From a bacterium (GTDB taxonomy: Bacteria; Hydrothermota; UBA3072; B12-G15), in the NCBI GenBank assembly GCA_003646055.1, contig QNDZ01000006.1, positions 1 to 21,954 of the forward strand: a DNA stretch of 21,954 bases. Direction: 5' to 3'. Below, one piece after another: positions 14,122 to 21,208 of the stretch. The translations under genes were made by a program, and so were the position numbers. A model generated the notes under the pieces. It was not told where the DNA came from and searched no databases. It saw only the letters and a program-made list of their open reading frames with translations. Positions within the stretch are counted from its first letter, which is position 1, and every line of letters begins with the position of its first letter.

Positions 14122-16482
14122 TCAGCCTCCTTCTACCTGTTTAAATACGATGTTCCCATTCTCCAGTTCTGCCACAACCTTACCTTCTTTTATTTTACCC
14201 TCTATTATCTCGTTTGCAAGTGGGGTCTCAATATATCTCTGGATTGTCCTTTTCAGGGGTCTTGCACCATAGGCAGGGTCGTATCCCTCCCTTGCCAGAA
14301 ATTCCTTAACACTATCGGACATCTCAAATTCAATATTTCTCTCTTTGAGTCTCCTCTTGAGGTCAACCAGCAGTATATCAACAATCTCCTTCACGTGTTC
14401 AAGTGTCAGTGGTCTGAATATGATAATTTCATCTATCCTGTTGAGAAATTCTGGCCTCATTGTCCTTTTCAATGCATCAAAGACCTTCTCCCTCAGGACT
14501 ATATAATTATCAGCGAGTTCCTGTATGATGTCAGATGCAATGTTTGATGTCATGATGATCACCGTATTCTTGAAGTCAACAGTCCTTCCTTTTCCATCAG
14601 TGAGTCTTCCGTCGTCAAGTATCTGGAGAAGCACATTGAAGACATCAGGGTGTGCCTTCTCTATCTCGTCAAATAGAATTACCCTGTATGGTCTTCTCAG
14701 GACTGCTTCGGTCAGGTATCCACCTTCCTCGTACCCAACATATCCGGGAGGTGCACCTATGAGTCTTGATACAGCATGCTTCTCCATGTATTCACTCATG
14801 TCAACACGGACAAGTGCATCCTCTGAATCAAAAAGTACCCAGGCAAGAGCCTTTGCAAGTTCTGTTTTTCCAACACCTGTGGGACCAAGGAATATGAAAG
14901 AGCCAATAGGCCTTCTCTCATCCCTCAATCCACTCCTTGCCCTTCTTATTGCATTGGCAATGGCAGTGACTGCCTCTTCCTGGTCAACAACCCTTTCATG
15001 GAGTTTTTCTTCAAGATGGACAAGTTTTTCCCTGTCCTGTTCAAGCATCTTTGAAACAGGGATTCCTGTCCATTCTGATACAATCTCAGCAATATCCTCC
15101 TCTGTGAGTACATCTGTTAAGCCTTTCTCCTCCATCCATTTCTTTTTCTTATCTTCAAGTTCCTTCTGGAGAAGTTCAATCTTCTTTTTCAGGTCTTCTT
15201 CAAGAGATGGATTGTTTCTTGCCTCCTCCTCAAGTTGCCTTATCCTCCTCTCAATATCCCTTATTTCATCAGGTGTTTCAGACAGTTCAATCTTCCTCCT
15301 TGCGCATGCCTCGTCCATAAGGTCTATTGCCTTGTCAGGAAGATACCTTCCCTGGATGTACTTCTTGGAGAGGACAACTGCTGCTTTGACTGCATCATCT
15401 GTAATCTTCACACCATGATGTTTTTCATAACTTTCTTTAAGACCCATGAGAATTTTTATTGCGTCTTCAACAGATGGTTCTTCAACCCACACAGGCTGGA
15501 ATCTTCTCTCAAGTGCCGGGTCTTTCTCTATATACTTCCTGTATTCTTCAATTGTTGTTGCACCAATGGTCTGGATTTCACCCCTTGCAAGGAATGTCTT
15601 CATGATGTTTGCAGCATCAACAGCCCCCTCTGCTGCACCTGCTCCAACAATTGTATGGAGTTCGTCAATGAAAAGAATCACCCTGTCCTTCTGTTTCTCA
15701 ATCTCTTTAAGTATGGCCTTCATCCTCTCCTCAAACTCACCACGGAACTTTGTCCCTGCAATGAGCCCGGGCAGGTCAAGGGCAAGCACCTTTTTATTCT
15801 TCAGAACATCAGGTACTTCACCCTTCACAATCCTCTGTGCAAGGCCTTCCACTATGGCAGTCTTACCCACGCCTGCCTCTCCCACAAGCACAGGGTTGTT
15901 CTTGGTCTTCCTTGCAAGTATCTGGATGACTCTTTTTATCTCCTTCTCACGATTTATTACAGGGTCTCCAAGTTCTGCTGTCATGTCCCTTGTGTATTTC
16001 TCCAGTATTTTGTACTTGCTCTCTGCATCCGGTTCTTCTATCCTTTTTTCACCACGAACCCTCTTCAATGCGTTGTATATCTTTTCCCTGTTTATACCAT
16101 ACTTGCTGAACAATACTGCAACATCACCACCTGCATCTGTGAGTGCAAGCAGGATATGTTCAGAACCAATATACTGGTCAGTGAGCCTTCTTGCCTCCTC
16201 CCATGCGTCATTTAATACCTTCTGTGCCCTTGGTGTGATATATGCCTGTGTTGTTCCATAGACCTTTGGTCTTCTGTTGAGCATATCAATGAGTTCATTC
16301 CTGAGTTCAAGGTGGTTTATCCCCATCTCCCTCAGTATATCAGGGATTATACCCTCAGGGTCTTCAAGGAGACCATACAGTAGATGCTCGGCATCCATCT
16401 CTGAATGGTTGAATTTTGTCAGGGATGCCTGTGCTATCCTTATTGCCTCCTGTGCCCTTTCAGTGAACCTATCTATATTCAT
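14122..16482 (-). CDS. clpC: Clp AAA+ ATPase, ClpC-length middle domain without ClpP loop
   Basis: The product is 786 aa, a protein unfoldase/disaggregase with two AAA+ rings. The N domain with two Clp-N repeats spans 1-145. NBD1 has Walker A GEAGVGKT (201-208) and Walker B FIDE (271-274); NBD2 has Walker A GPTGVGKT (533-540) and Walker B ILFDE (602-606). The middle coiled coil (about 400-460) is only some 60 residues, as in ClpC; ClpB has roughly twice that. Yet between MTSN (644-647) and RPEFLNRID (676) there are just 28 residues and no L/I/V-G-F tripeptide, so the ClpP-docking loop of ClpA/C/X is missing, as in ClpB. ATG 16482 is chosen over an in-frame start 11 codons upstream (16515) because AAGGAGGTG precedes it. 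It has its own promoter and a palindromic putative operator, and is followed by the TA-like pair. Confidence 0.93.
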   Translation of the reverse strand: MNIDRFTERAQEAIRIAQASLTKFNHSEMDAEHLLYGLLEDPEGIIPDILREMGINHLELRNELIDMLNRRPKVYGTTQAYITPRAQKVLNDAWEEARRLTDQYIGSEHILLALTDAGGDVAVLFSKYGINREKIYNALKRVRGEKRIEEPDAESKYKILEKYTRDMTAELGDPVINREKEIKRVIQILARKTKNNPVLVGEAGVGKTAIVEGLAQRIVKGEVPDVLKNKKVLALDLPGLIAGTKFRGEFEERMKAILKEIEKQKDRVILFIDELHTIVGAGAAEGAVDAANIMKTFLARGEIQTIGATTIEEYRKYIEKDPALERRFQPVWVEEPSVEDAIKILMGLKESYEKHHGVKITDDAVKAAVVLSKKYIQGRYLPDKAIDLMDEACARRKIELSETPDEIRDIERRIRQLEEEARNNPSLEEDLKKKIELLQKELEDKKKKWMEEKGLTDVLTEEDIAEIVSEWTGIPVSKMLEQDREKLVHLEEKLHERVVDQEEAVTAIANAIRRARSGLRDERRPIGSFIFLGPTGVGKTELAKALAWVLFDSEDALVRVDMSEYMEKHAVSRLIGAPPGYVGYEEGGYLTEAVLRRPYRVILFDEIEKAHPDVFNVLLQILDDGRLTDGKGRTVDFKNTVIIMTSNIASDIIQELADNYIVLREKVFDALKRTMRPEFLNRIDEIIIFRPLTLEHVKEIVDILLVDLKRRLKERNIEFEMSDSVKEFLAREGYDPAYGARPLKRTIQRYIETPLANEIIEGKIKEGKVVAELENGNIVFKQVEGG

Positions 16483-16503
16483 ATTTTTCACCTCCTTATC
16501 TGT

Positions 16504-16518
16504 ATCTTGTTGCAAGAT
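16504..16518. promoter_or_regulatory. palindromic putative operator of the clp gene
   Basis: ATCTTG-TTG-CAAGAT is a perfect 6-3-6 palindrome lying right after the -10 box and over the predicted start of transcription. It is neither CIRCE (HrcA) nor the CtsR heptad repeat. A bound repressor here would block initiation. Confidence 0.45.
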
Positions 16519-16519
16519 T

Positions 16520-16547
16520 ATTATAGTTTATTTTTTGAAAAAATCAA
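16520..16547 (-). promoter_or_regulatory. sigma70-type promoter of the clp gene
   Basis: On the minus strand TTGATT (16547-16542), 16 bp, perfect TATAAT (16525-16520). The start of transcription is expected near 16513, about 30 bases before ATG 16482. Confidence 0.75.
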
Positions 16548-16611
16548 GCCCAGAACTGATAAATGAGTAAATGTGAAAGTGTCTAAAATTCAAACTGTTG
16601 CATATATCCCT

Positions 16612-16639
16612 TTGACAAATTTTTTATATTTTTTATAAT
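16612..16639 (+). promoter_or_regulatory. consensus sigma70 promoter of the DUF4476 gene
   Basis: TTGACA (16612-16617), 16 bp, TATAAT (16634-16639), with no mismatch in either box. It is divergent from the clp promoter about 65 bp away. Confidence 0.85.
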
Positions 16640-16661
16640 CTTACAAAAATGGAGGTAAAAA

Positions 16662-17255
16662 ATGCTCCCAATTTTTATTATTTTATTGCTGGCAGAACCT
16701 GTTAAGGTGAAAACACCCAGGGGAGATGTGGTTGTAAATGTTTCTGGAAAAGAGAAGGATGTGAGTATTAAGGATGTTAAAAATAGTATTCTGGACAGGC
16801 TTGAAGAAATTGAGAAACTTTTGCCCAAACCAGGAACTGAGATGACACACATGAGAAGGAAGAGGCTTATAAATCTTCTTGAACAGATTGCAGGGCTTGT
16901 TGAGTTTATCCCATCAGAGGGTGTTATATCTATTGGTGATACATTGAAGAAAAAAGAGACAGTTATTGAGGGGATGGATGATGCAAGTTTCAGAAAACTT
17001 GTTGAAAGGTTGAATCAGGAGGAATTTTCTGAAGATAAGTTAAAAATCCTTGAGGTTGCGGCCTCACACAATTATTTTTACGTTTATCAGGTATGTAAGG
17101 TTCTGGAGGGGTTTACCGATGGGGAGGATAGATTGAAGGCGTTAAGATTGCTATGGCCAGTTGTTGTTGACAGGGAGAATGGTTTCAAGATTCTTTCACT
17201 CTTTGAGTTTGAGGATGAAAAAAGTCAGGCTGAAAAAATACTGAAAGAGGATTGA
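16662..17255 (+). CDS. DUF4476-domain protein with signal peptide
   Basis: The product is 197 aa. ATG 16662 follows GGAGG (16651-16655). A short hydrophobic leader (MLPIFIILLLAEP) suggests export. Residues about 35-75 form a charged coil (DRLEEIEKLLP, MRRKRLINLLEQI). About 105-195 match DUF4476: DASFRKLVERLNQEEFSEDKLKILEVAA, YFYVYQVCKVLEGF, KALRLLWPVVVDREN, and ILSLFEFEDEKSQAEKIL, with the typical repeated F-x-D/E-DKL units. The domain is common in Bacteroidota and related phyla and has no known function. The stop lies within the -35 box of the next promoter, so the downstream operon can be expressed separately. Confidence 0.85.
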   Translation: MLPIFIILLLAEPVKVKTPRGDVVVNVSGKEKDVSIKDVKNSILDRLEEIEKLLPKPGTEMTHMRRKRLINLLEQIAGLVEFIPSEGVISIGDTLKKKETVIEGMDDASFRKLVERLNQEEFSEDKLKILEVAASHNYFYVYQVCKVLEGFTDGEDRLKALRLLWPVVVDRENGFKILSLFEFEDEKSQAEKILKED

Positions 17256-17280
17256 CATTGGGAACTATCAAATTTATAAT
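17252..17280 (+). promoter_or_regulatory. consensus sigma70 promoter of the TPR-pepP-efp operon
   Basis: TTGACA (17252-17257), 17 bp, TATAAT (17275-17280): perfect boxes and ideal spacing. The -35 box contains the TGA stop of the DUF4476 gene. Confidence 0.88.
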
Positions 17281-17301
17281 GAAAGAAAAGGCAGGTGAAA
17301 T

Positions 17302-19152
17302 ATGATGGATGATGCCCTTGAAAAGTTGAGGGAGCGCTTTGAGCGTGACCCTGATTCTCTTGTTTTTGCCCAATACGCAGACCAGTTGCGTAAGGCAGGT
17401 GATTATGATGAGGCAATAAGGGTGCTTGAACTGGGACTTCAAAAGCACCCCAATTATGCAACTGGTTATCTCGTACTTGGGCGTTGCTATAAGGAGATGG
17501 GTAATTTCCAAACAGCCATGGAACAACTCCAGAGGGCAGTAGAACTTGATTCTCAGAGTATCCTTGCCCACAGAGAACTCGCTGAGGTGTATGTTAAACT
17601 GGAAATGATAGAGAGTGCAATTTCCACGCTTGAAAAACTTCTGAATTTAGACCCACTTGATGATGAAGCGAGGAAGAAGATAGAGGAATTAAAACCAAAA
17701 CTTGAAGCAAAAGAGGAAGAGATTATTTCAGATATGGGGAAGGAGGACTTTTTCTCCTACTTTGAGGAACAAAAAACAGCAGAAGAGGTGGAAAAGAAGG
17801 AAGAAAAGGTTGAAGAGAAATCAAAGGAGGAGTTTGAGTCCTATTTCAGGGAGGAGAAATCTGAAGCACCCCCAACCGAGGAGAAAAAGGATATTGAAAC
17901 CCTGAGAGGTATAGAGGAGGAAACCAGGGTGATTCAGGAGAATGAGACAGGTGAAAAGGGTGAAGAAGGCACTGCCTCATTTGAGGAACTCTTCGGGCAT
18001 GAGGAGAAGGCCGAGGAGGTTCAGGCTCCATCAACAATGGAGGAACAACCCTTAGAGGAAAGAATTGAACAGGCACCATCTGTTGAGGAAGCACCAGCAG
18101 AAGAAAAGAGAGAAGAACCTGTTGTACCACCTGAAGAGCCAGTAATGGAAAAAGAGGAAGTTGTTGAAGAAACAGCCCCTGTTGAGGAGATTCCTGCTGC
18201 AGAAGAAGAAAAGCCAGGGCTGAAGGATATTTTTGGTGAAAAGGAGGAAGAGGAAGTTGAAACAGTGGAAAGACCACCTGTTGTTGAAGAGGTTAAACCC
18301 GAAGTAGAAGAAGGGATAACTCCACAGATGGAGGAAAAAACAGAAGAGGAGATTGTGGAGGAGACTGTGGCGGAGGTGCTGGAAGAAAGGATTGAGGAAG
18401 AGGAGAAGGTAGAAGAGATTCCACCTCAGGAAGAGATGATTGAAGAGGTGAAAGAGGAACCTGAGGTGGTCTCAGCAGAGCCGGAAGTAGAGGGATTTGT
18501 AGAAGGTGGAGAACAGGAGATACCTGTTATAGGTGAGGAAAAGGTGGAAGAGCCTCAGGTTGCTGAAGAGGAGATTGTTCCACCTGTTGAGGAAGCAAAA
18601 GAAGAGGAGGCGGTTGAAAGGGAAACAATAGTAACAGAGCCTCCACAGGAAACTGTCCCTGAAGTGCCGGGTCTTTCACCCAGATACACGGTTGAACTTG
18701 CAAAGATATATATTAAGCATGGTTTCAAGGAAAAGGCAGAAAATGTGCTGAATAAGGTTCTGGAGAATGAACCAGGAAATGAAGAGGCAAAATTCCTACT
18801 CAAGGATATAAGGGGAGAATCTCTCCTTGAAGAAATAAAAGAGTCCAGACCACCACTTGAGGCAAGTGAGGAAGGTGAGGATACAGGATTGCTTGAGAAT
18901 ATAAAACCAGAGGAACCAGACCTGACTGCTGGTGAAAGTGATATACTTGGAGCAATAGAAGAGGAAAAAAGCCCTGTTGAAACTGGAGAACCACTGGAGG
19001 TGATAACAGAGCCCACTGGTGGTCCTTTTGAGGAAGAGGCAGAAGAGAAGCCAGAGGAGAAAGAGGAGGAAGAAGAAAGAAAAGAGGAAGGATTACCATG
19101 GCCTGAAGAACCCCGCTCCCTCAAAGACCTCTTTGGGGAGGAGGAGGAATGA
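17302..19152 (+). CDS. TPR protein with long acidic Glu/Pro linker
   Basis: The product is 616 aa with no signal peptide. Residues 1-135 hold about three TPRs (LVFAQYADQLRKAGDYDEAIRVLELGL, NYATGYLVLGRCYKEMGNFQTAMEQLQRAVEL, ILAHRELAEVYVKLEMIESAISTLEKLL). About 140-450 are a disordered run dominated by Glu, Val and Pro. Near 455-510 another TPR appears (YTVELAKIYIKHGFKEKAENVLNKVLENEPG), and a second acidic tail follows. A short motif of the form (L/F)-x-x-(L/I)FGE recurs at 17978 (FEELFGHEE), 18217 (LKDIFGEKE) and at the very end (LKDLFGEEEE), with the related aromatic forms FFSYFEEQ and FESYFREE earlier. The layout recalls FimV-type scaffolds but without membrane segment or LysM. The start could also be ATG 17305. 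The stop overlaps the next start by ATGA. Confidence 0.85.
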   Translation: MMDDALEKLRERFERDPDSLVFAQYADQLRKAGDYDEAIRVLELGLQKHPNYATGYLVLGRCYKEMGNFQTAMEQLQRAVELDSQSILAHRELAEVYVKLEMIESAISTLEKLLNLDPLDDEARKKIEELKPKLEAKEEEIISDMGKEDFFSYFEEQKTAEEVEKKEEKVEEKSKEEFESYFREEKSEAPPTEEKKDIETLRGIEEETRVIQENETGEKGEEGTASFEELFGHEEKAEEVQAPSTMEEQPLEERIEQAPSVEEAPAEEKREEPVVPPEEPVMEKEEVVEETAPVEEIPAAEEEKPGLKDIFGEKEEEEVETVERPPVVEEVKPEVEEGITPQMEEKTEEEIVEETVAEVLEERIEEEEKVEEIPPQEEMIEEVKEEPEVVSAEPEVEGFVEGGEQEIPVIGEEKVEEPQVAEEEIVPPVEEAKEEEAVERETIVTEPPQETVPEVPGLSPRYTVELAKIYIKHGFKEKAENVLNKVLENEPGNEEAKFLLKDIRGESLLEEIKESRPPLEASEEGEDTGLLENIKPEEPDLTAGESDILGAIEEEKSPVETGEPLEVITEPTGGPFEEEAEEKPEEKEEEEERKEEGLPWPEEPRSLKDLFGEEEE

Positions 19153-20219
19153 ATCACGAAAAGAGAATAAAGGCGCTCCAGAAGAAGATAAGGAAGGACG
19201 GTCTGGATGGAATGTTGATAACAGAGAGAAAAAATATTTATTATCTCACAGGGTTCACTGGTGATGCTGGACTGCTCTTTGTATCCCCGAATTCTGCACT
19301 TCTTGTAACTGATTATCGTTTTGAGGGTGGAGTTGTTGAAAAGATTCAGGGTGCAAGATACCTGCTTACAAGGGAGGGTTATCTGAAGGGTCTGAAGAAT
19401 GACCCCATATTCAGAAAAAAGAAGGTTATTGGTTTTGAATCCTTTGGTGTGAGATATGGGACTTACAGGAATATAAGAAAAACCTTGAAGGTGAAGTTGA
19501 AACCCATGAAAGATGTGGTTGAGAGGCTCAGGGAGATTAAGGATGAGGATGAGATAAAACTCATGAAGAAGGCTGCGTCCATTGGTGATAAAGCACTTGA
19601 AAAGGTTCTTAAGATTATCAAGCCAGGGATAAGGGAACTTGATATAGCACTGGAACTTGAGTATCAGATGAGGAAACTTGGAGGTGAAGGGGTATCCTTT
19701 ACAACAATAGTTGCCAGTGGGAAGAGGTCTGCAATCCCCCATGGAACTGCCTCCAACAAGAAGATTAAAAAGGGAGAACTCATCACGATTGATTTTGGAA
19801 CATACTATAAGGGATATGCCTCTGATATGACCAGAACCTTTGCCCTTGGCAAGCCATCAAGGTTTTTGAAGGATATTTATGATATTGTTTATCATGCCCA
19901 GAAAATAGCAAGGGAACAGGTGAAGCCAGGGATGAAGATGAAGGAGATAGATGCCCTTGCCAGAAAATATATTGAGGACAGGGGTTTTGGAGATAGATTT
20001 ACACATTCACTGGGTCATGGGGTTGGGCTTGATGTCCATGAATATCCAGGTGTGAATCAGAAATCCCGTGATGTACTCAAAGAGGGTATGGTCATCACAA
20101 TTGAGCCAGGTGTTTATATTCCTGGTAAAGGTGGGGTGAGGATAGAGGATATGGTGGTTTTCATGAACGGGAAAAAGCTTGTCCTCACAAGATTTCCCAG
20201 GGAACTTATAATACTATAA
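19149..20219 (+). CDS. M24-family Xaa-Pro aminopeptidase
   Basis: The product is 356 aa, a cytoplasmic metallopeptidase removing N-terminal residues before proline. It has a creatinase-like N domain (1-130; MLITERKNIYYLTGFTGDAGLL) and a pita-bread catalytic domain (130-356). The five metal ligands are present: D215 (ITIDFG), D226 (ASDMTRTF), H290 (HSLGHGVGLDVHE), E319 (TIEPGVY) and E333 (GVRIED), plus H198 in IPHG. Length is normal. The start ATG 19149 overlaps the TPR stop; efp follows after 9 bp. The pepQ/pepP-efp adjacency is very common in bacteria, which supports both calls. Whether it prefers dipeptides (PepQ) or longer peptides (PepP) cannot be read from the sequence. Confidence 0.93.
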   Translation: MNHEKRIKALQKKIRKDGLDGMLITERKNIYYLTGFTGDAGLLFVSPNSALLVTDYRFEGGVVEKIQGARYLLTREGYLKGLKNDPIFRKKKVIGFESFGVRYGTYRNIRKTLKVKLKPMKDVVERLREIKDEDEIKLMKKAASIGDKALEKVLKIIKPGIRELDIALELEYQMRKLGGEGVSFTTIVASGKRSAIPHGTASNKKIKKGELITIDFGTYYKGYASDMTRTFALGKPSRFLKDIYDIVYHAQKIAREQVKPGMKMKEIDALARKYIEDRGFGDRFTHSLGHGVGLDVHEYPGVNQKSRDVLKEGMVITIEPGVYIPGKGGVRIEDMVVFMNGKKLVLTRFPRELIIL

Positions 20220-20228
20220 GGAGGATGT

Positions 20229-20792
20229 ATGGCAGATACCAGTGATATCAGAAAGGGACTTACCATTGAACTTGATGGACAGATATTCAAGGTTGTGGAA
20301 TTTTTACATGTGAAACCTGGTAAAGGACAGGCATTTGTCAGAACAAAACTGAAGAATGTTGAAACAGGTGCTGTGATTGAGAAGACATTCAAGACAGGAA
20401 CCACCATTTATCCTGTGAGGCTTGAGGAGAGACCTGCCCAGTTTATTTATAAAGAGGGAGATAACTATGTGTTCATGGATATGGAGACATACGAAAATTA
20501 CCCAATTCCCGGTGACGAGATACAGGAAGAAACAAAGTACTTGAAGGAGGGGCTTGAGGTATCCCTGCTATTTGCCAAGGATAGGATTGTTGGGATAAAA
20601 CTGCCCAATTTTGTTGTCCTTGAAATTGTTGAAACAGACCCTGGTATAAGGGGTGATACTGCACAGGGTGGTTCAAAACCAGCAAAACTTGAGACAGGTG
20701 CAGTGGTTACTGTGCCCCTTTTTGTTGAGACAGGGGAGAAGATAAAGATAGATACAAGGACGGGTGAGTACATAGAGCGGGTTAAGGAGTGA
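20229..20792 (+). CDS. efp: elongation factor P
   Basis: The product is 187 aa, the usual length. It has the three beta-domains of EF-P: KOW-like N domain (IRKGLTIELDGQIFKVVEFLHVKPGKGQAFVRTKLKN), OB domain and the C-terminal GDTAQGGSKPAKLETGAVVTVPLFVETGEKIKIDTRTGEYIERV signature. The loop tip that reaches the peptidyl-transferase centre carries Lys32 in KPGKGQ, so modification would be of the lysine type (EpmA-like) or absent; no modification gene is seen here. It relieves ribosome stalling at polyproline, which is apt next to the Pro/Glu-rich TPR protein in the same operon. AAGGAGG lies 4 nt before the start. The stop overlaps the next GTG start. Confidence 0.97.
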   Translation: MADTSDIRKGLTIELDGQIFKVVEFLHVKPGKGQAFVRTKLKNVETGAVIEKTFKTGTTIYPVRLEERPAQFIYKEGDNYVFMDMETYENYPIPGDEIQEETKYLKEGLEVSLLFAKDRIVGIKLPNFVVLEIVETDPGIRGDTAQGGSKPAKLETGAVVTVPLFVETGEKIKIDTRTGEYIERVKE

Positions 20793-21208
20793 AGGTATTC
20801 AATCAGACTTTAACAATTGAAACAAAAGGTTTTTCCCACATTATAGATATAACAAACCAACTTGAATCTGCTGTTGAAGAATCAGGCATTGAGAATGGCA
20901 CTGCACTTGTTTTTGTCCCTGGCTCAACAGGTGGGGTGACCACGATTGAGTATGAACCAGGTCTTTTAAAAGACTTTCCAGAACTCATGGAGAAATTGAT
21001 TCCCTCAAACAGGTCTTATCACCATGACCAGACATGGCACGATGGGAACGGATTTTCGCACCTCCGTTCTTCATTGATTGGAACATCACTTGTACTCCCC
21101 ATTTACAGAGGGAGTGTGATACACGGAACATGGCAGCAAGTGGTTATTGTTGATTTTGACAACAGGCCGAGAAGGAGGAATGTTGTTATTCATCTTCTTG
21201 GTGAATAG
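20789..21208 (+). CDS. yjbQ: YjbQ/UPF0047 family protein
   Basis: The product is 139 aa, a full-length UPF0047 protein. It starts at GTG 20789, which overlaps the efp stop (GTGA). Conserved blocks are visible: GIENGTALVFVPGSTGGVTTIEYEPG, YHHDQTWHDGNGFSHLRSSLIGTSLVLPI and GTWQQVVIVDFDNRPRRRNVVIHL, including the His/Asp/Asn residues of the presumed active site. Members have been reported to show thiamine-phosphate synthase side activity, and the true role is unsettled. Most residues of the GTWQ-DNRPR end are intact. Confidence 0.93.
   Translation: MKVFNQTLTIETKGFSHIIDITNQLESAVEESGIENGTALVFVPGSTGGVTTIEYEPGLLKDFPELMEKLIPSNRSYHHDQTWHDGNGFSHLRSSLIGTSLVLPIYRGSVIHGTWQQVVIVDFDNRPRRRNVVIHLLGE

Noticed and set aside
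14525..16261. Long plus-strand open frames of 270-326 codons across the clp gene
   Set aside because: They are antisense shadows: serine/leucine/cysteine-rich translations without any family motif, while the minus strand encodes an intact Clp protein.
18555..19742. 395-codon minus-strand frame opposite the acidic TPR protein and peptidase
   Set aside because: GAA/GAG codons on the plus strand read as Ser/Phe/Leu in reverse; the protein is low-complexity serine-rich and covers two well-supported genes.
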